From Parashewanella sp965200795 (GTDB taxonomy: Bacteria > Pseudomonadota > Gammaproteobacteria > Enterobacterales > Shewanellaceae), in the NCBI GenBank assembly GCA_965200795.1, contig CBDAVB010000003.1, positions 62,001 through 126,000 of the forward strand: a stretch of 64,000 nt of DNA, written 5' to 3'. Both the position numbers and the translations under genes were made by a program. Below, piece after piece: positions 56,481-64,000 of the stretch. Every line of letters begins with the position of its first letter. Within the stretch, counting starts at the first letter, position 1. The notes under the pieces were generated by a model. The model saw only the letters and a program-made list of their open reading frames with translations, ran no database searches and was not told the origin of the DNA.

Positions 56481-57665
56481 ATGATTTCAGCTACCGGAGG
56501 TTCAGCTCTGAACGCGCTTAATAAATGGTCACGGATTACTGATGCCGGTCAATATAAAACAGCCACAGTAAAAATTAAAGGTTTCAGCATCTGGAATCAT
56601 ACATATAAAATTACATATGACAAAGAAACTCATGAGCTTTCCGTTCAAAGACAAAAATGGTTTGGTTCCGGCTGGAGAGACGCCGTTAAACTTAATACCC
56701 CCGCTAAAAAAAACTGGACGAGCCGATGGATTGCCAAAACAGTATTTACGCACACAAATTTCATGACAGATGATGAAAAAGTCAACTTTCTGAAGGGTGT
56801 CGGTAAAAATTTACGATCCAAACTCCTTAAGGCGATGCCTGATGAGTGCGGTGATGTTCCGGATGCGGGCTATCAGCCTCCTGGTGATGATGCCCGTTTA
56901 AGTCATCGGGCGAGCGGAATAAGTGCAACATTAAACCTGAGAACATCTTCGGGCCGGGTCGCCGCGTCAGCGGACAACTCAGCCGTTACCCGGGTTAACA
57001 CGGATAAGCCAAAAGAAAGTATAATTAAAACAACAGCATCCGGCCAGAATGGCGGTGTAACTGAACCGGTTAATCAGTCTCTTTCTGATGCGGCAATTAC
57101 TGTTAGAGATAATACCTGTGAAGATCATTCTGTCATCCGCGCTAAAAAACCTTCTGTCATCCGTGATAAAAAAGTAAGTTTTAACGCACGTGTTGAGGTA
57201 AAAGACATAAACCGAAATACAAATGAATTTATTAGTAGTAACGAAAATCGATATGAGAACCTGGCTGAGGAAAAAAACACACGATGTAGAGTTAAGAATA
57301 AGCTGTTAATTCGGCCGGATAAAGACTATTCATCCGAACAGAAAGACCGCATAAATTCTAATTGGGCGGATTGGGATCTTAATGACGCCTTGTCTTGCTT
57401 TAGGATGCTTACAGAAGGACAAGATTTAAAAACCGCGGAATATCTCAATAAGGTACAGAAAGAATTATGGAAAATGGGTTTTACCATAGAATATGACAGA
57501 GAGACACTGATCCTTACCGGGATCCGTTCTATAGGGTTTTCGCCCGCAAGAGACGGTAATGGTTGGACTCCGAATATTGAAAAATTGCCAGAAAAAGCAC
57601 AGATCAACGGGGAAACCTTAACAGTACGGTACGATACAAACCAAATAAGGATTTCACTTTTCTGA
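56481..57665 (+). CDS. hypothetical protein (394 aa), divergent from the protease
   Basis: Not recognised. A very strong ribosome site, AAAGGAGG, supports the ATG at 56481. The N-terminal 110 residues look folded (VKIKGFSIWNHTYKITYD). The middle, about residues 125-270, is low-complexity, Ser/Thr/Asn-rich and probably disordered, with a short repeat PSVIRDKKVS/HSVIRAKKP. The C-terminal 110 residues look folded. There is no signal peptide or membrane segment. Two globular ends joined by a disordered linker, in an effector-rich region, is suggestive only. Confidence 0.6.
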   Translation: MISATGGSALNALNKWSRITDAGQYKTATVKIKGFSIWNHTYKITYDKETHELSVQRQKWFGSGWRDAVKLNTPAKKNWTSRWIAKTVFTHTNFMTDDEKVNFLKGVGKNLRSKLLKAMPDECGDVPDAGYQPPGDDARLSHRASGISATLNLRTSSGRVAASADNSAVTRVNTDKPKESIIKTTASGQNGGVTEPVNQSLSDAAITVRDNTCEDHSVIRAKKPSVIRDKKVSFNARVEVKDINRNTNEFISSNENRYENLAEEKNTRCRVKNKLLIRPDKDYSSEQKDRINSNWADWDLNDALSCFRMLTEGQDLKTAEYLNKVQKELWKMGFTIEYDRETLILTGIRSIGFSPARDGNGWTPNIEKLPEKAQINGETLTVRYDTNQIRISLF

Positions 57666-57678
57666 CGCCAATTAGAAT

Positions 57679-57860
57679 GCAGCTGCCCCGGAATAATTTC
57701 CCTTGTCGTTTATTTTCGCCTGTACAAGGCGGAAAAAGCGCACGTAGTGATTGATACAAAACCGTCGCTTCATTCAGAATGACTAAACTTCATTCTTCGT
57801 GCCTTGATATCGGCAATGTTTAGCGGTAAACAAAATCGGGAACATTTCGCGACAGTTTCC
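57679..57860. repeat. MITE family 2, inverted copy
   Basis: Begins GCAGCTGCCCCGGAATAATT and ends GCGACAGTTTCC. The interior is the reverse complement of the long copy (CATTCAGAATGACTAAACTT, CTTGATATCGGCAATG). It fills nearly the whole gap between the 394-residue gene and the convergent tlpA-like gene. Confidence 0.7.
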
Positions 57861-57875
57861 TCCCGTCCTCCCGGG

Positions 57876-58379
57876 TTAATGTTTGCTCAATGCCGCGGCC
57901 GCCATAAGTAACTTACGGTTTTTAGAGTCAGATATAAGGGTTTTCCAAAAAATCTTCCCGTCTTTAGTTATGAAAAAAGTCGTGGGTGTCACTTTTACAC
58001 CATAAGCTTTAGCCGCCGACTCACCGTTGACCAGTGTCGGAAAGTCAATTCCTCTGTCGGTCAGTACTTTTTGCGGATCAGCGCCTTTATCTTCTTTAAA
58101 AGAAATACCGATAACCCGGATTTTGTGATTTCCGTTCGCGTCTTTGAATTTATTGTAAATTTTATTCAGACCGGGCTGTAATTTCTCACAGTACGGACAC
58201 CATGTCGCCCAAAACTGGATGATTAACGGTTTACCACGATAATCCTTGAGTGTATGAACTTTCCCCGCCGCATCCTTCAGGGAGAAATCAGGCGCCGGTT
58301 TTAAGACTTCAGAGGCCGCGGCGTTTAAGCAAATTAGCATTAAAGCGGATGCAAAAAAGCATTTAATCAGGTTTTTCAT
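57876..58379 (-). CDS. periplasmic TlpA/ResA-like thioredoxin-family protein
   Basis: 167 residues. A signal peptide lies at about 1-22 (MKNLIKCFFASALMLICLNA, cut near AAS). The thioredoxin fold has active site Cys61-Pro-Tyr-Cys64 in FWATWCPYCEKL and the cis-Pro loop TPTTFFITKDG. The AlkC/TlpA-type region APDFSLKDAAGKVHTLKDY is clear. It likely reduces or moves disulfides in the periplasm; the partner is unknown. The AhpC-TSA/TlpA layout without a membrane anchor suggests a soluble protein. Confidence 0.87.
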   Translation of the reverse strand: MKNLIKCFFASALMLICLNAAASEVLKPAPDFSLKDAAGKVHTLKDYRGKPLIIQFWATWCPYCEKLQPGLNKIYNKFKDANGNHKIRVIGISFKEDKGADPQKVLTDRGIDFPTLVNGESAAKAYGVKVTPTTFFITKDGKIFWKTLISDSKNRKLLMAAAALSKH

Positions 58380-58621
58380 GTCACTACTTCAATAATTGTT
58401 GCCGGTTAACTTAGGTTTCTAATATCTCAGACTTTTTCCGGTTTGTTCGGAACGAAATAATATAAGTTATTCAATAAGCTGATATCAGAAACGAAAAGTT
58501 AAGTAACCGGCGATAAGTCTTTACCACTGCGGCGAAGGCCGGAGTGACCGCCTGGCCGGTGCGCTCTCTTCTGCCGCGCTCCTTATTGACAGTAACAATT
58601 TCTGTGAATTTGATTAGCCGT

Positions 58622-60283
58622 TTAACGTTCAGGTTCAGCTTCAGGCATTTTGCGCTCCGTGACTTTACTGATCAGCTCCTTACGGGAAATTCGCTGACCA
58701 AACAAGGTTTCTAAGTTGCGTTCGAAAGAGCGGCTTTGTTCATTGACGATGAAGCGCTCAAAAAATAAACGCAGTTTGTTTTCTTTTTGCGCGTATTGCA
58801 GTAAATAGTCCGCCAGATCACGCTGCCATCGTTCAGCGTAATAATCCGGACCCTGGTCTATCATGCCTGAGAAACCCAGCAGGTAATTATCAAGTTCTTT
58901 AAATTGCCTCAAGTCCGGGGTTAAATCCGCGAACCGGGCGCTGGTTGTTAATTCCCGGTCTTTGCCGTAAAAGTCCAAAGCGATTTTCGCTCTTAAAAGA
59001 CTCAGCCGCTCAAGGTATTTCCCGGCTGCTTTGTTCGCTGGTGATGCTTCCGCTTTTATCGTTTTCTGGGTCAGGAGATCAGCTAACCAAAATTGAGCGA
59101 CGGATTGATGATCATTATCGCTGATAAAATCATTGGTCAGATAATTTTCGGATGATTTAAGAAAAACCGAAAGCACACCGGCTAGCTGACTGATAAGTTG
59201 TTTTTTTTGTTTTACGGACGTCAGTTGTTTGTTTAAAAATAACCCGGCTTGTCCGAATTGGTATCCAAGTACGGGAAATCTGATTATTTCAGCCGCCTGT
59301 CTGCCTTTTTGTTGATAAATCAGATTAATATCACCGAGAAGATGATGTTTATACCACAATCTGACAACTTGGTTGTCGATATAATCATAACGAACACCAA
59401 AACAACTTAATTGAGATAATGCCCTGAGTAGCACAGAGCTGCCTTGTTCTTTGACGGTATTCTCCGGCGCTTTTTTTATTTTTTTTAACTGGTAGCCGAT
59501 GTTCCAGGGAAGAGGGACTAAGCGGCTGAATTTTCCGTTCAGGTATCGCAGTACGAGGTCAGGCGAATTTAAGTAATTATTCGCCAGAGCAAAGCGGGTA
59601 TAATCGGCGTAGCCGTGATTTTTAGCCTGCTCCCGGCGAATGCCCCGTATCTCATTCAATGCTTTTTTTATGTAGGGGCGGTCATAGTATCTTGCCCATA
59701 CCGCTTTGCGGCATGCCTCATCAGGCTGGTTAAGCAGGTATCCGGCAACTGAAATATCTTCGCCGTTACCGAATGTATGCTCGCCGTTCAGATAACACCG
59801 GGTATTTACGTTAATCGTGTCAGCTCTTGGCGCGAGATTACCGCGGAAAATCGCTTCCATGGTTCTTAATTTCGTAAGTTGCTCTCGCGCAAGCATTCGC
59901 TGCTCGGAAATCCGCAATTGCTGAGCTAATTTCTTAAATCGTATTTCGGGAGATGTTTTTAACTCCTGAATGAAGCTGTCCGCTGTTTGTGAGATAAGGA
60001 AGTTCCTCCAGACTTTTGACAGATTCATCTGGCAGCGGACAAGCTGCTCAGTGGTCGCGGAGTCTAACGGAAATCGGCGCAGGTAATTTAAACTGTCACT
60101 GATGTTATGGATTGTCAGACTCTGCAGCTCAAACCGGCGCTGTTTCGCGGCTAAGTCACGCGAACCTGAAAGCTCTATCGCTGATACGTTTTCACATTGA
60201 TCGTAAAGTATGCCGGCCAGCGAGTAGGCGTGAGCATTTAACGACAGCAGTAAGAAAAACGAGCCGAAAAGATATTTTGCCAT
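58622..60283 (-). CDS. M3-peptidase-like periplasmic protein lacking the zinc motif
   Basis: 553 residues with a signal peptide (MAKYLFGSFFLLLSLNAHA). The middle region IRREQAKNHGYADYTRFALA, then NSPDLVLRYL, resembles the helix block of thimet-type M3 oligopeptidases. At the place where M3 enzymes have the HEFGH zinc motif, I read QLISQLAGVLSVFL (near residue 364), so both zinc His are lost. It is therefore probably a pseudopeptidase. It sits between tlpA-like and cmoB, each separated by a gap. Confidence 0.55.
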   Translation of the reverse strand: MAKYLFGSFFLLLSLNAHAYSLAGILYDQCENVSAIELSGSRDLAAKQRRFELQSLTIHNISDSLNYLRRFPLDSATTEQLVRCQMNLSKVWRNFLISQTADSFIQELKTSPEIRFKKLAQQLRISEQRMLAREQLTKLRTMEAIFRGNLAPRADTINVNTRCYLNGEHTFGNGEDISVAGYLLNQPDEACRKAVWARYYDRPYIKKALNEIRGIRREQAKNHGYADYTRFALANNYLNSPDLVLRYLNGKFSRLVPLPWNIGYQLKKIKKAPENTVKEQGSSVLLRALSQLSCFGVRYDYIDNQVVRLWYKHHLLGDINLIYQQKGRQAAEIIRFPVLGYQFGQAGLFLNKQLTSVKQKKQLISQLAGVLSVFLKSSENYLTNDFISDNDHQSVAQFWLADLLTQKTIKAEASPANKAAGKYLERLSLLRAKIALDFYGKDRELTTSARFADLTPDLRQFKELDNYLLGFSGMIDQGPDYYAERWQRDLADYLLQYAQKENKLRLFFERFIVNEQSRSFERNLETLFGQRISRKELISKVTERKMPEAEPER

Positions 60284-60394
60284 TACAAGTGATATCGCGG
60301 TAAAAAACGCTAGGGTATATTGAAAAACAGACAGTTAAAAGCATAGGGTGTAAATTTTTATCGCGGAACGTTACACCCCGCGAATAAATAAAAA

Positions 60395-61390
60395 TTATTT
60401 CCGGTCGTGATCCGGCTCATTTTTGGTGGCGATAATGGCCGCTCTCACCGGGGCGGGGTAACCCTCAATCGTTCTCGTAATGTCATTAGGATCGAGATAA
60501 TCAACCAGGGATTCATTTCTCATCCAGTCGGTTCTTCTCTGCTCAGCCAGTGAGGTGGTATCAACATCAACACAGCGAACATCGATAAAGTCACACTTTT
60601 CTAACCATCCGGTTAACGCCTTTACAGACGGAAGGAACCAGACATTGTTCATCTTGGCGTAGCGATTTTCCGGTACGATTACCGTGTTTTCATCACCTTC
60701 GACAACTAAGGTTTCCAGTACCAGTTCGCCGCCCGTACGCAATTGATCTCTTAATTGGAAAATATGGTCGATGGGAGAACGACGATGATAAAGCACGCCC
60801 ATAGAAAATACGGTATCAAAGGCATCAAGCGGCGGTAATTCTTCGATGCCTAACGGTAATAAATGAATCGGCAGGACAGGGCGGTTTGTCAGACGTTTGA
60901 TCGCCTCAAACTGACATAAAAACAAGCTTGACGGATCAATGCCGACCACGCGTTTAGCCTTCTCACCGAGCATACGCCACATGTGGTAACCGCTGCCGCA
61001 GCCGACGTCTAAAACGGTACGATTTTTTAACGGCGTGATATGAGGACTGACCCGATCCCATTTCCAGTCACTGCGCCATTCGGTATCAATATGAATGCCG
61101 TGAACATCAAACGGGCCTTTTCTCCAAGGGTGGAAAAGCCGCAGTAAGTTTTCTAATTTTTCTTTTTCACCCTCTGATAACTGCTCACCGGTGCCGATGG
61201 TGACGCTGTTTTTGAAATCGATTGTGTCAGGCGCCGGGTAATTGAGCTTTTTTAATATTTTTTCCCATTTAGGTAAATTACCGTGCTTATGACAGCGCTG
61301 CCAGTCGCCTAAAACTGACGGAACGGTCTCTAACCAGTGATTAAGATTAGAGTCAGCAATCTGCTGATAAAAAGAGGTAAAAGAAATCAT
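60395..61390 (-). CDS. cmoB: tRNA U34 carboxymethyltransferase
   Basis: Transfers the carboxymethyl group from carboxy-SAM to 5-hydroxyuridine at tRNA position 34, giving cmo5U. It has 331 residues, close to E. coli CmoB. The SAM-fold motif I is TVLDVGCGSGYHMWRML, and MGVLYHRRSPIDH is a family signature. An N-terminal helical extension is present. It overlaps cmoA by four bases, so they are co-transcribed and coupled. Confidence 0.96.
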   Translation of the reverse strand: MISFTSFYQQIADSNLNHWLETVPSVLGDWQRCHKHGNLPKWEKILKKLNYPAPDTIDFKNSVTIGTGEQLSEGEKEKLENLLRLFHPWRKGPFDVHGIHIDTEWRSDWKWDRVSPHITPLKNRTVLDVGCGSGYHMWRMLGEKAKRVVGIDPSSLFLCQFEAIKRLTNRPVLPIHLLPLGIEELPPLDAFDTVFSMGVLYHRRSPIDHIFQLRDQLRTGGELVLETLVVEGDENTVIVPENRYAKMNNVWFLPSVKALTGWLEKCDFIDVRCVDVDTTSLAEQRRTDWMRNESLVDYLDPNDITRTIEGYPAPVRAAIIATKNEPDHDRK

Positions 61391-62118
61391 TTAATCGCTA
61401 CCATTGACGCAAAGTTGAGACACTGGAACCACAAATCAGCCTGTGAGAAACCGCATGCATTCAGACGCGCTATGTGCGCCTCAGCGGTTTCCGTAAGCAT
61501 CACATCTTCTAAAGCGGTTCGCTTTTGGCTGATTTCTAATTCACTGTAGCCGTTAGCTCTTTTGAAATCGAGGTGCAGTTCGTCAAGCAAATGGTGAATT
61601 GCGGGTTTGCCGAAGTTAAGTTTTTCTGACAATACCAGTACACCGCCGCGGACAAGTCCTTTATAGATTTTAGTCAGCAGCTGCTTTCTGGCGCGGGGCT
61701 CTAAAAACTGCAGTGTGAAGTTTAAAACCACCACCGAAGCGTCGGTAATTTCTATGTCATTAATATCCGCGCAGACTAAGTCAACAGGAACATTACTCCG
61801 ATAGGCGTTAATGTGTTCCCGGCAGCGTCGGATCATTGACTCACTGTTATCCACGGCGATGATTCTCACATTGTCAGCGGTAATTGTCCGGCGCATGCTG
61901 ATTGTCGCGTTACCCAGAGAGCATCCTAAATCATAGAGACGGGTATTTTCTTGCGCGCGCTTGGCCGCAATATCACCGATTGTCGAAATAATTTGCTCAT
62001 AATTAGGGATTGAGCGGCGAATCATGTCATCAAATACACCGGCTACATTGCTGTCAAACTTAAACTTATCGATGTTAGAGCGGGGACGCGCGTAGATTTT
62101 ATCCTTAGAGTGAGCCAT
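61387..62118 (-). CDS. cmoA: carboxy-SAM synthase
   Basis: Makes carboxy-SAM from SAM and prephenate for CmoB. It has 243 residues. The motif I variant LYDLGCSLGNATISMR is typical of CmoA, as is NFTLQFLEPRARKQLL. First of the two-gene cmoAB unit. Confidence 0.96.
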   Translation of the reverse strand: MAHSKDKIYARPRSNIDKFKFDSNVAGVFDDMIRRSIPNYEQIISTIGDIAAKRAQENTRLYDLGCSLGNATISMRRTITADNVRIIAVDNSESMIRRCREHINAYRSNVPVDLVCADINDIEITDASVVVLNFTLQFLEPRARKQLLTKIYKGLVRGGVLVLSEKLNFGKPAIHHLLDELHLDFKRANGYSELEISQKRTALEDVMLTETAEAHIARLNACGFSQADLWFQCLNFASMVAIK

Positions 62119-62269
62119 AGATAAAAAATTAATAAAATATAAATCACTATTTTATCGGACTGATAAGGATTCCGGCAAGCACAAGGGCTGGTATTCTGGA
62201 TGAAAATCTTGTCTAATACATTTTTACAACATTTATTTCACATGTGATTGCGCGCTTAAAGGAACGGCC

Positions 62270-64000
62270 TTGAAGACATTTATCCGGTTATTATCCCTGT
62301 GTTGTACCTTGTTAGCATCAGCTTACTGCTATTCAGGTCAATCTCCTCTGATTATCGCTGTCGGCAAGGACAGTTTTCCGTTTCAGTATAAAAATGACAT
62401 GGGTAAGGCCGACGGGTACCTCGTCGACTTATGGAAGGCATGGAGCGACTCAACAGGCCAGCCGGTAAAATTTGTTGTGACAACCTGGCCTCAGAGCCTT
62501 GAGCTGGTGAAAACAGGAAAAGCCGATATACACGCGGGTATGGCAAAAACACCCTCCAGAACTTCGGATTTTATTTTCAGTGAGCCGTTAGTTGAGGCCG
62601 CGACGTATTTATACGTTCACCGTTTAGCCGATCATGTTCAAGCCGCAAATGATCTTAAGGGGTATACCATCGGAGTCGTGAGAGACTCCGCCCATAACTC
62701 ATTTATTTCTAAAGTGATATCTGATGCGAGTTATCGTGAATTTTCCTCCAGGGCTGAATTACTCGACGCGGCGGCTGATGGTGAGATTTTAATATTCGCC
62801 GGATTAGACGGCTATTTAAGAGAACGCTCAAGACAGGATGACATAGAAAGTCTCTTTTCGTTCGAGAACAGAATTAAAATCTCAGAGGCCGCGCTTCAGC
62901 CGGCGGTGAACAAATCTAGTGTGTCCTTAAAAAAAATGATTGATGAAGGTTTTCAACGTTTGTCTCAGGAAACACAACAGCGGATTAAACACAGTTGGTT
63001 AGGATTCGGCAAGCATTTAAGCGGTATAAGCGTGGCGTTGCCAAATAACAATGAACCTTTCTCTGATGTTGGCGCTAACGCGATTCCGCATGGGTTTTAC
63101 ATCGATCTTTGGCGGGCATGGTCACAATCCGCTGACACCGACGTGAATTTTATTTTTTATGACGGAGAATCAGGACTTGAAGCCCTGAAAGAAGGTGATA
63201 TAGAGGTTGTTATTGGTCACTTCGAATTCTCAGCTGATGATAAGCTGGCGAATGCTTGGAAGATCAATCAGGTAAAACATCGTTTGTTCTTGCGTAAAAA
63301 GAAAGCGCCGCCTTCTGAGAATACAGAAAATCTTCTTATCGGCGCGATTTCAGGATCAGGTTACCTCAGTAAGATTAAACAGCGACTGCCGTCAGCGGAA
63401 CTCAGGCTGTTTGATAACGCGGATAACATGCTCCAAGCCTGTACTGACGGAAAACTTGACGGTTTTATCGCCCCTGCCGCTTCGGCTCAGCACAGGCTGG
63501 TGGTAAAAGATATCTGGTCAGCGTTTTATCAAATTCCGGATATTGAGTTCATCGAGCCAATTTATGCCGTTATTCAGAAAGAAAACCCGGGCTTGCAAAG
63601 AAAGCTGGTCGAAGGATTTAACCAGCTGGCTTACAGCAAGTTGGCGGATATCGAAAAAAAATGGGTGTTGAATCCGGCGGATAGGGTTCATCTGATTTCT
63701 GATACCATTCTCAGCTTATCCGCTGATCAGATTGACTACCTGGATAAGCTGCCGGAACTTAAGCTGGGCTATTTAAAAAACTGGAAACCAGTCGAGTTCC
63801 GGGACAGCGAAGGTAATTTTAACGGTATTAATTATGAAGTTATTGAACACATTCGTGAACATTTAAAACTCAGGTTTAAAGCGGTAGCCTATGATAACTG
63901 GCCCGCTTTACTCAATGCCTTAAAAAACGGCGATGTTGATATTGCGGGCAGTGTCGCGAAATCTAATCTTCGTGAAAAGGATATCGTATTTACCAGAGCC
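62270..64000 (+). CDS. periplasmic protein with tandem SBP_bac_3 domains (partial)
   Basis: At least 577 residues; it runs off the right edge. The start is a TTG at 62270, with AAGGA about 7 bases upstream and a signal peptide (KTFIRLLSLCCTLLASAYCY). Three solute-binding (SBP_bac_3) domains follow: one begins LIIAVGKDSFPFQYKND, a second begins ISVALPNNNEPFSDVG, and a third begins LKLGYLKNWKPVEFRDSEG and is cut. Proteins of this form often continue to a membrane helix and a GGDEF, EAL or histidine kinase output domain, as sensors of amino-acid-like ligands. That downstream part is not visible here, so the output is unknown. Confidence 0.8.
   Translation, partial: MKTFIRLLSLCCTLLASAYCYSGQSPLIIAVGKDSFPFQYKNDMGKADGYLVDLWKAWSDSTGQPVKFVVTTWPQSLELVKTGKADIHAGMAKTPSRTSDFIFSEPLVEAATYLYVHRLADHVQAANDLKGYTIGVVRDSAHNSFISKVISDASYREFSSRAELLDAAADGEILIFAGLDGYLRERSRQDDIESLFSFENRIKISEAALQPAVNKSSVSLKKMIDEGFQRLSQETQQRIKHSWLGFGKHLSGISVALPNNNEPFSDVGANAIPHGFYIDLWRAWSQSADTDVNFIFYDGESGLEALKEGDIEVVIGHFEFSADDKLANAWKINQVKHRLFLRKKKAPPSENTENLLIGAISGSGYLSKIKQRLPSAELRLFDNADNMLQACTDGKLDGFIAPAASAQHRLVVKDIWSAFYQIPDIEFIEPIYAVIQKENPGLQRKLVEGFNQLAYSKLADIEKKWVLNPADRVHLISDTILSLSADQIDYLDKLPELKLGYLKNWKPVEFRDSEGNFNGINYEVIEHIREHLKLRFKAVAYDNWPALLNALKNGDVDIAGSVAKSNLREKDIVFTRA

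Overview
The window looks like a chromosomal segment of a gammaproteobacterium close to Shewanellaceae. The evidence is the housekeeping content and order: asnS with tandem tRNA-Asn genes, nudL-pabB next to a class I fumarase and a periplasmic S9 peptidase, umuDC, a yafS-like methyltransferase convergent with rnhA and followed by dnaQ and a TIGR03503-type membrane protein, then cmoA-cmoB. The core proteins read like Shewanella orthologues. The many insertion sequences, MITE-like repeats, ankyrin proteins and effector-like genes suggest a host-associated member such as Parashewanella. That genus-level guess is inference; the sequence alone does not prove it.

Layout. 1-2.6 kb is nested IS debris: ISL3 inside IS66, next to a decayed ISAzo13 element. 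2.7-4.6 kb holds three tRNA-Asn genes and asnS. 4.6-5.5 kb is a run of MITE-like repeats. 5.6-7.7 kb encodes an AT-rich ankyrin-type protein. 7.7-13.7 kb is conserved core: nudL, pabB, class I fumarase and S9 peptidase. 13.9-15.6 kb is a MITE whose end was hit by an IS5-like element. 15.7-21.2 kb is core again: an SOS-controlled umuDC, the methyltransferase, rnhA, dnaQ and the TIGR03503 protein. 21.2-24.5 kb carries an octanucleotide tandem repeat in front of an orphan gene, a TnpB remnant, and the second IS5-like copy.

24.5-41.2 kb is a complete type I BREX phage-defence operon: brxR, brxA, brxB, brxC, an AlbA_2/GHKL ATPase, pglX, a small HEPN-domain gene, pglZ and brxL. The genes are co-directional and mostly overlapping or nearly so. 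BrxR (WYL) probably represses the operon, PglX methylates the host DNA, and BrxC, PglZ and BrxL supply the ATPase and effector parts. The AlbA_2 ATPase and the HEPN protein sit where accessory defence genes are often inserted.

41.6-57.7 kb is an accessory region of effector-like genes and decay: an ankyrin gene split by a perfectly reconstructible IS21 insertion, a 1193-residue helical protein, a broken class 3 lipase, a second ISAzo13 copy, a coiled-coil protein with an internal duplication, a YopT-like (C58) cysteine protease candidate and an orphan protein. 57.9-64 kb returns to core-like genes: a TlpA-like thioredoxin, an M3-like pseudopeptidase, cmoB, cmoA and a periplasmic protein with repeated solute-binding domains that runs off the right edge.

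Four dispersed repeat types run through the window: MITE family 1 (termini reading TAAGTACCCGAC), MITE family 2 (termini reading GGAACTGTCCC), a REP-like palindrome, and two identical-length IS5-like copies. No CRISPR array was seen.
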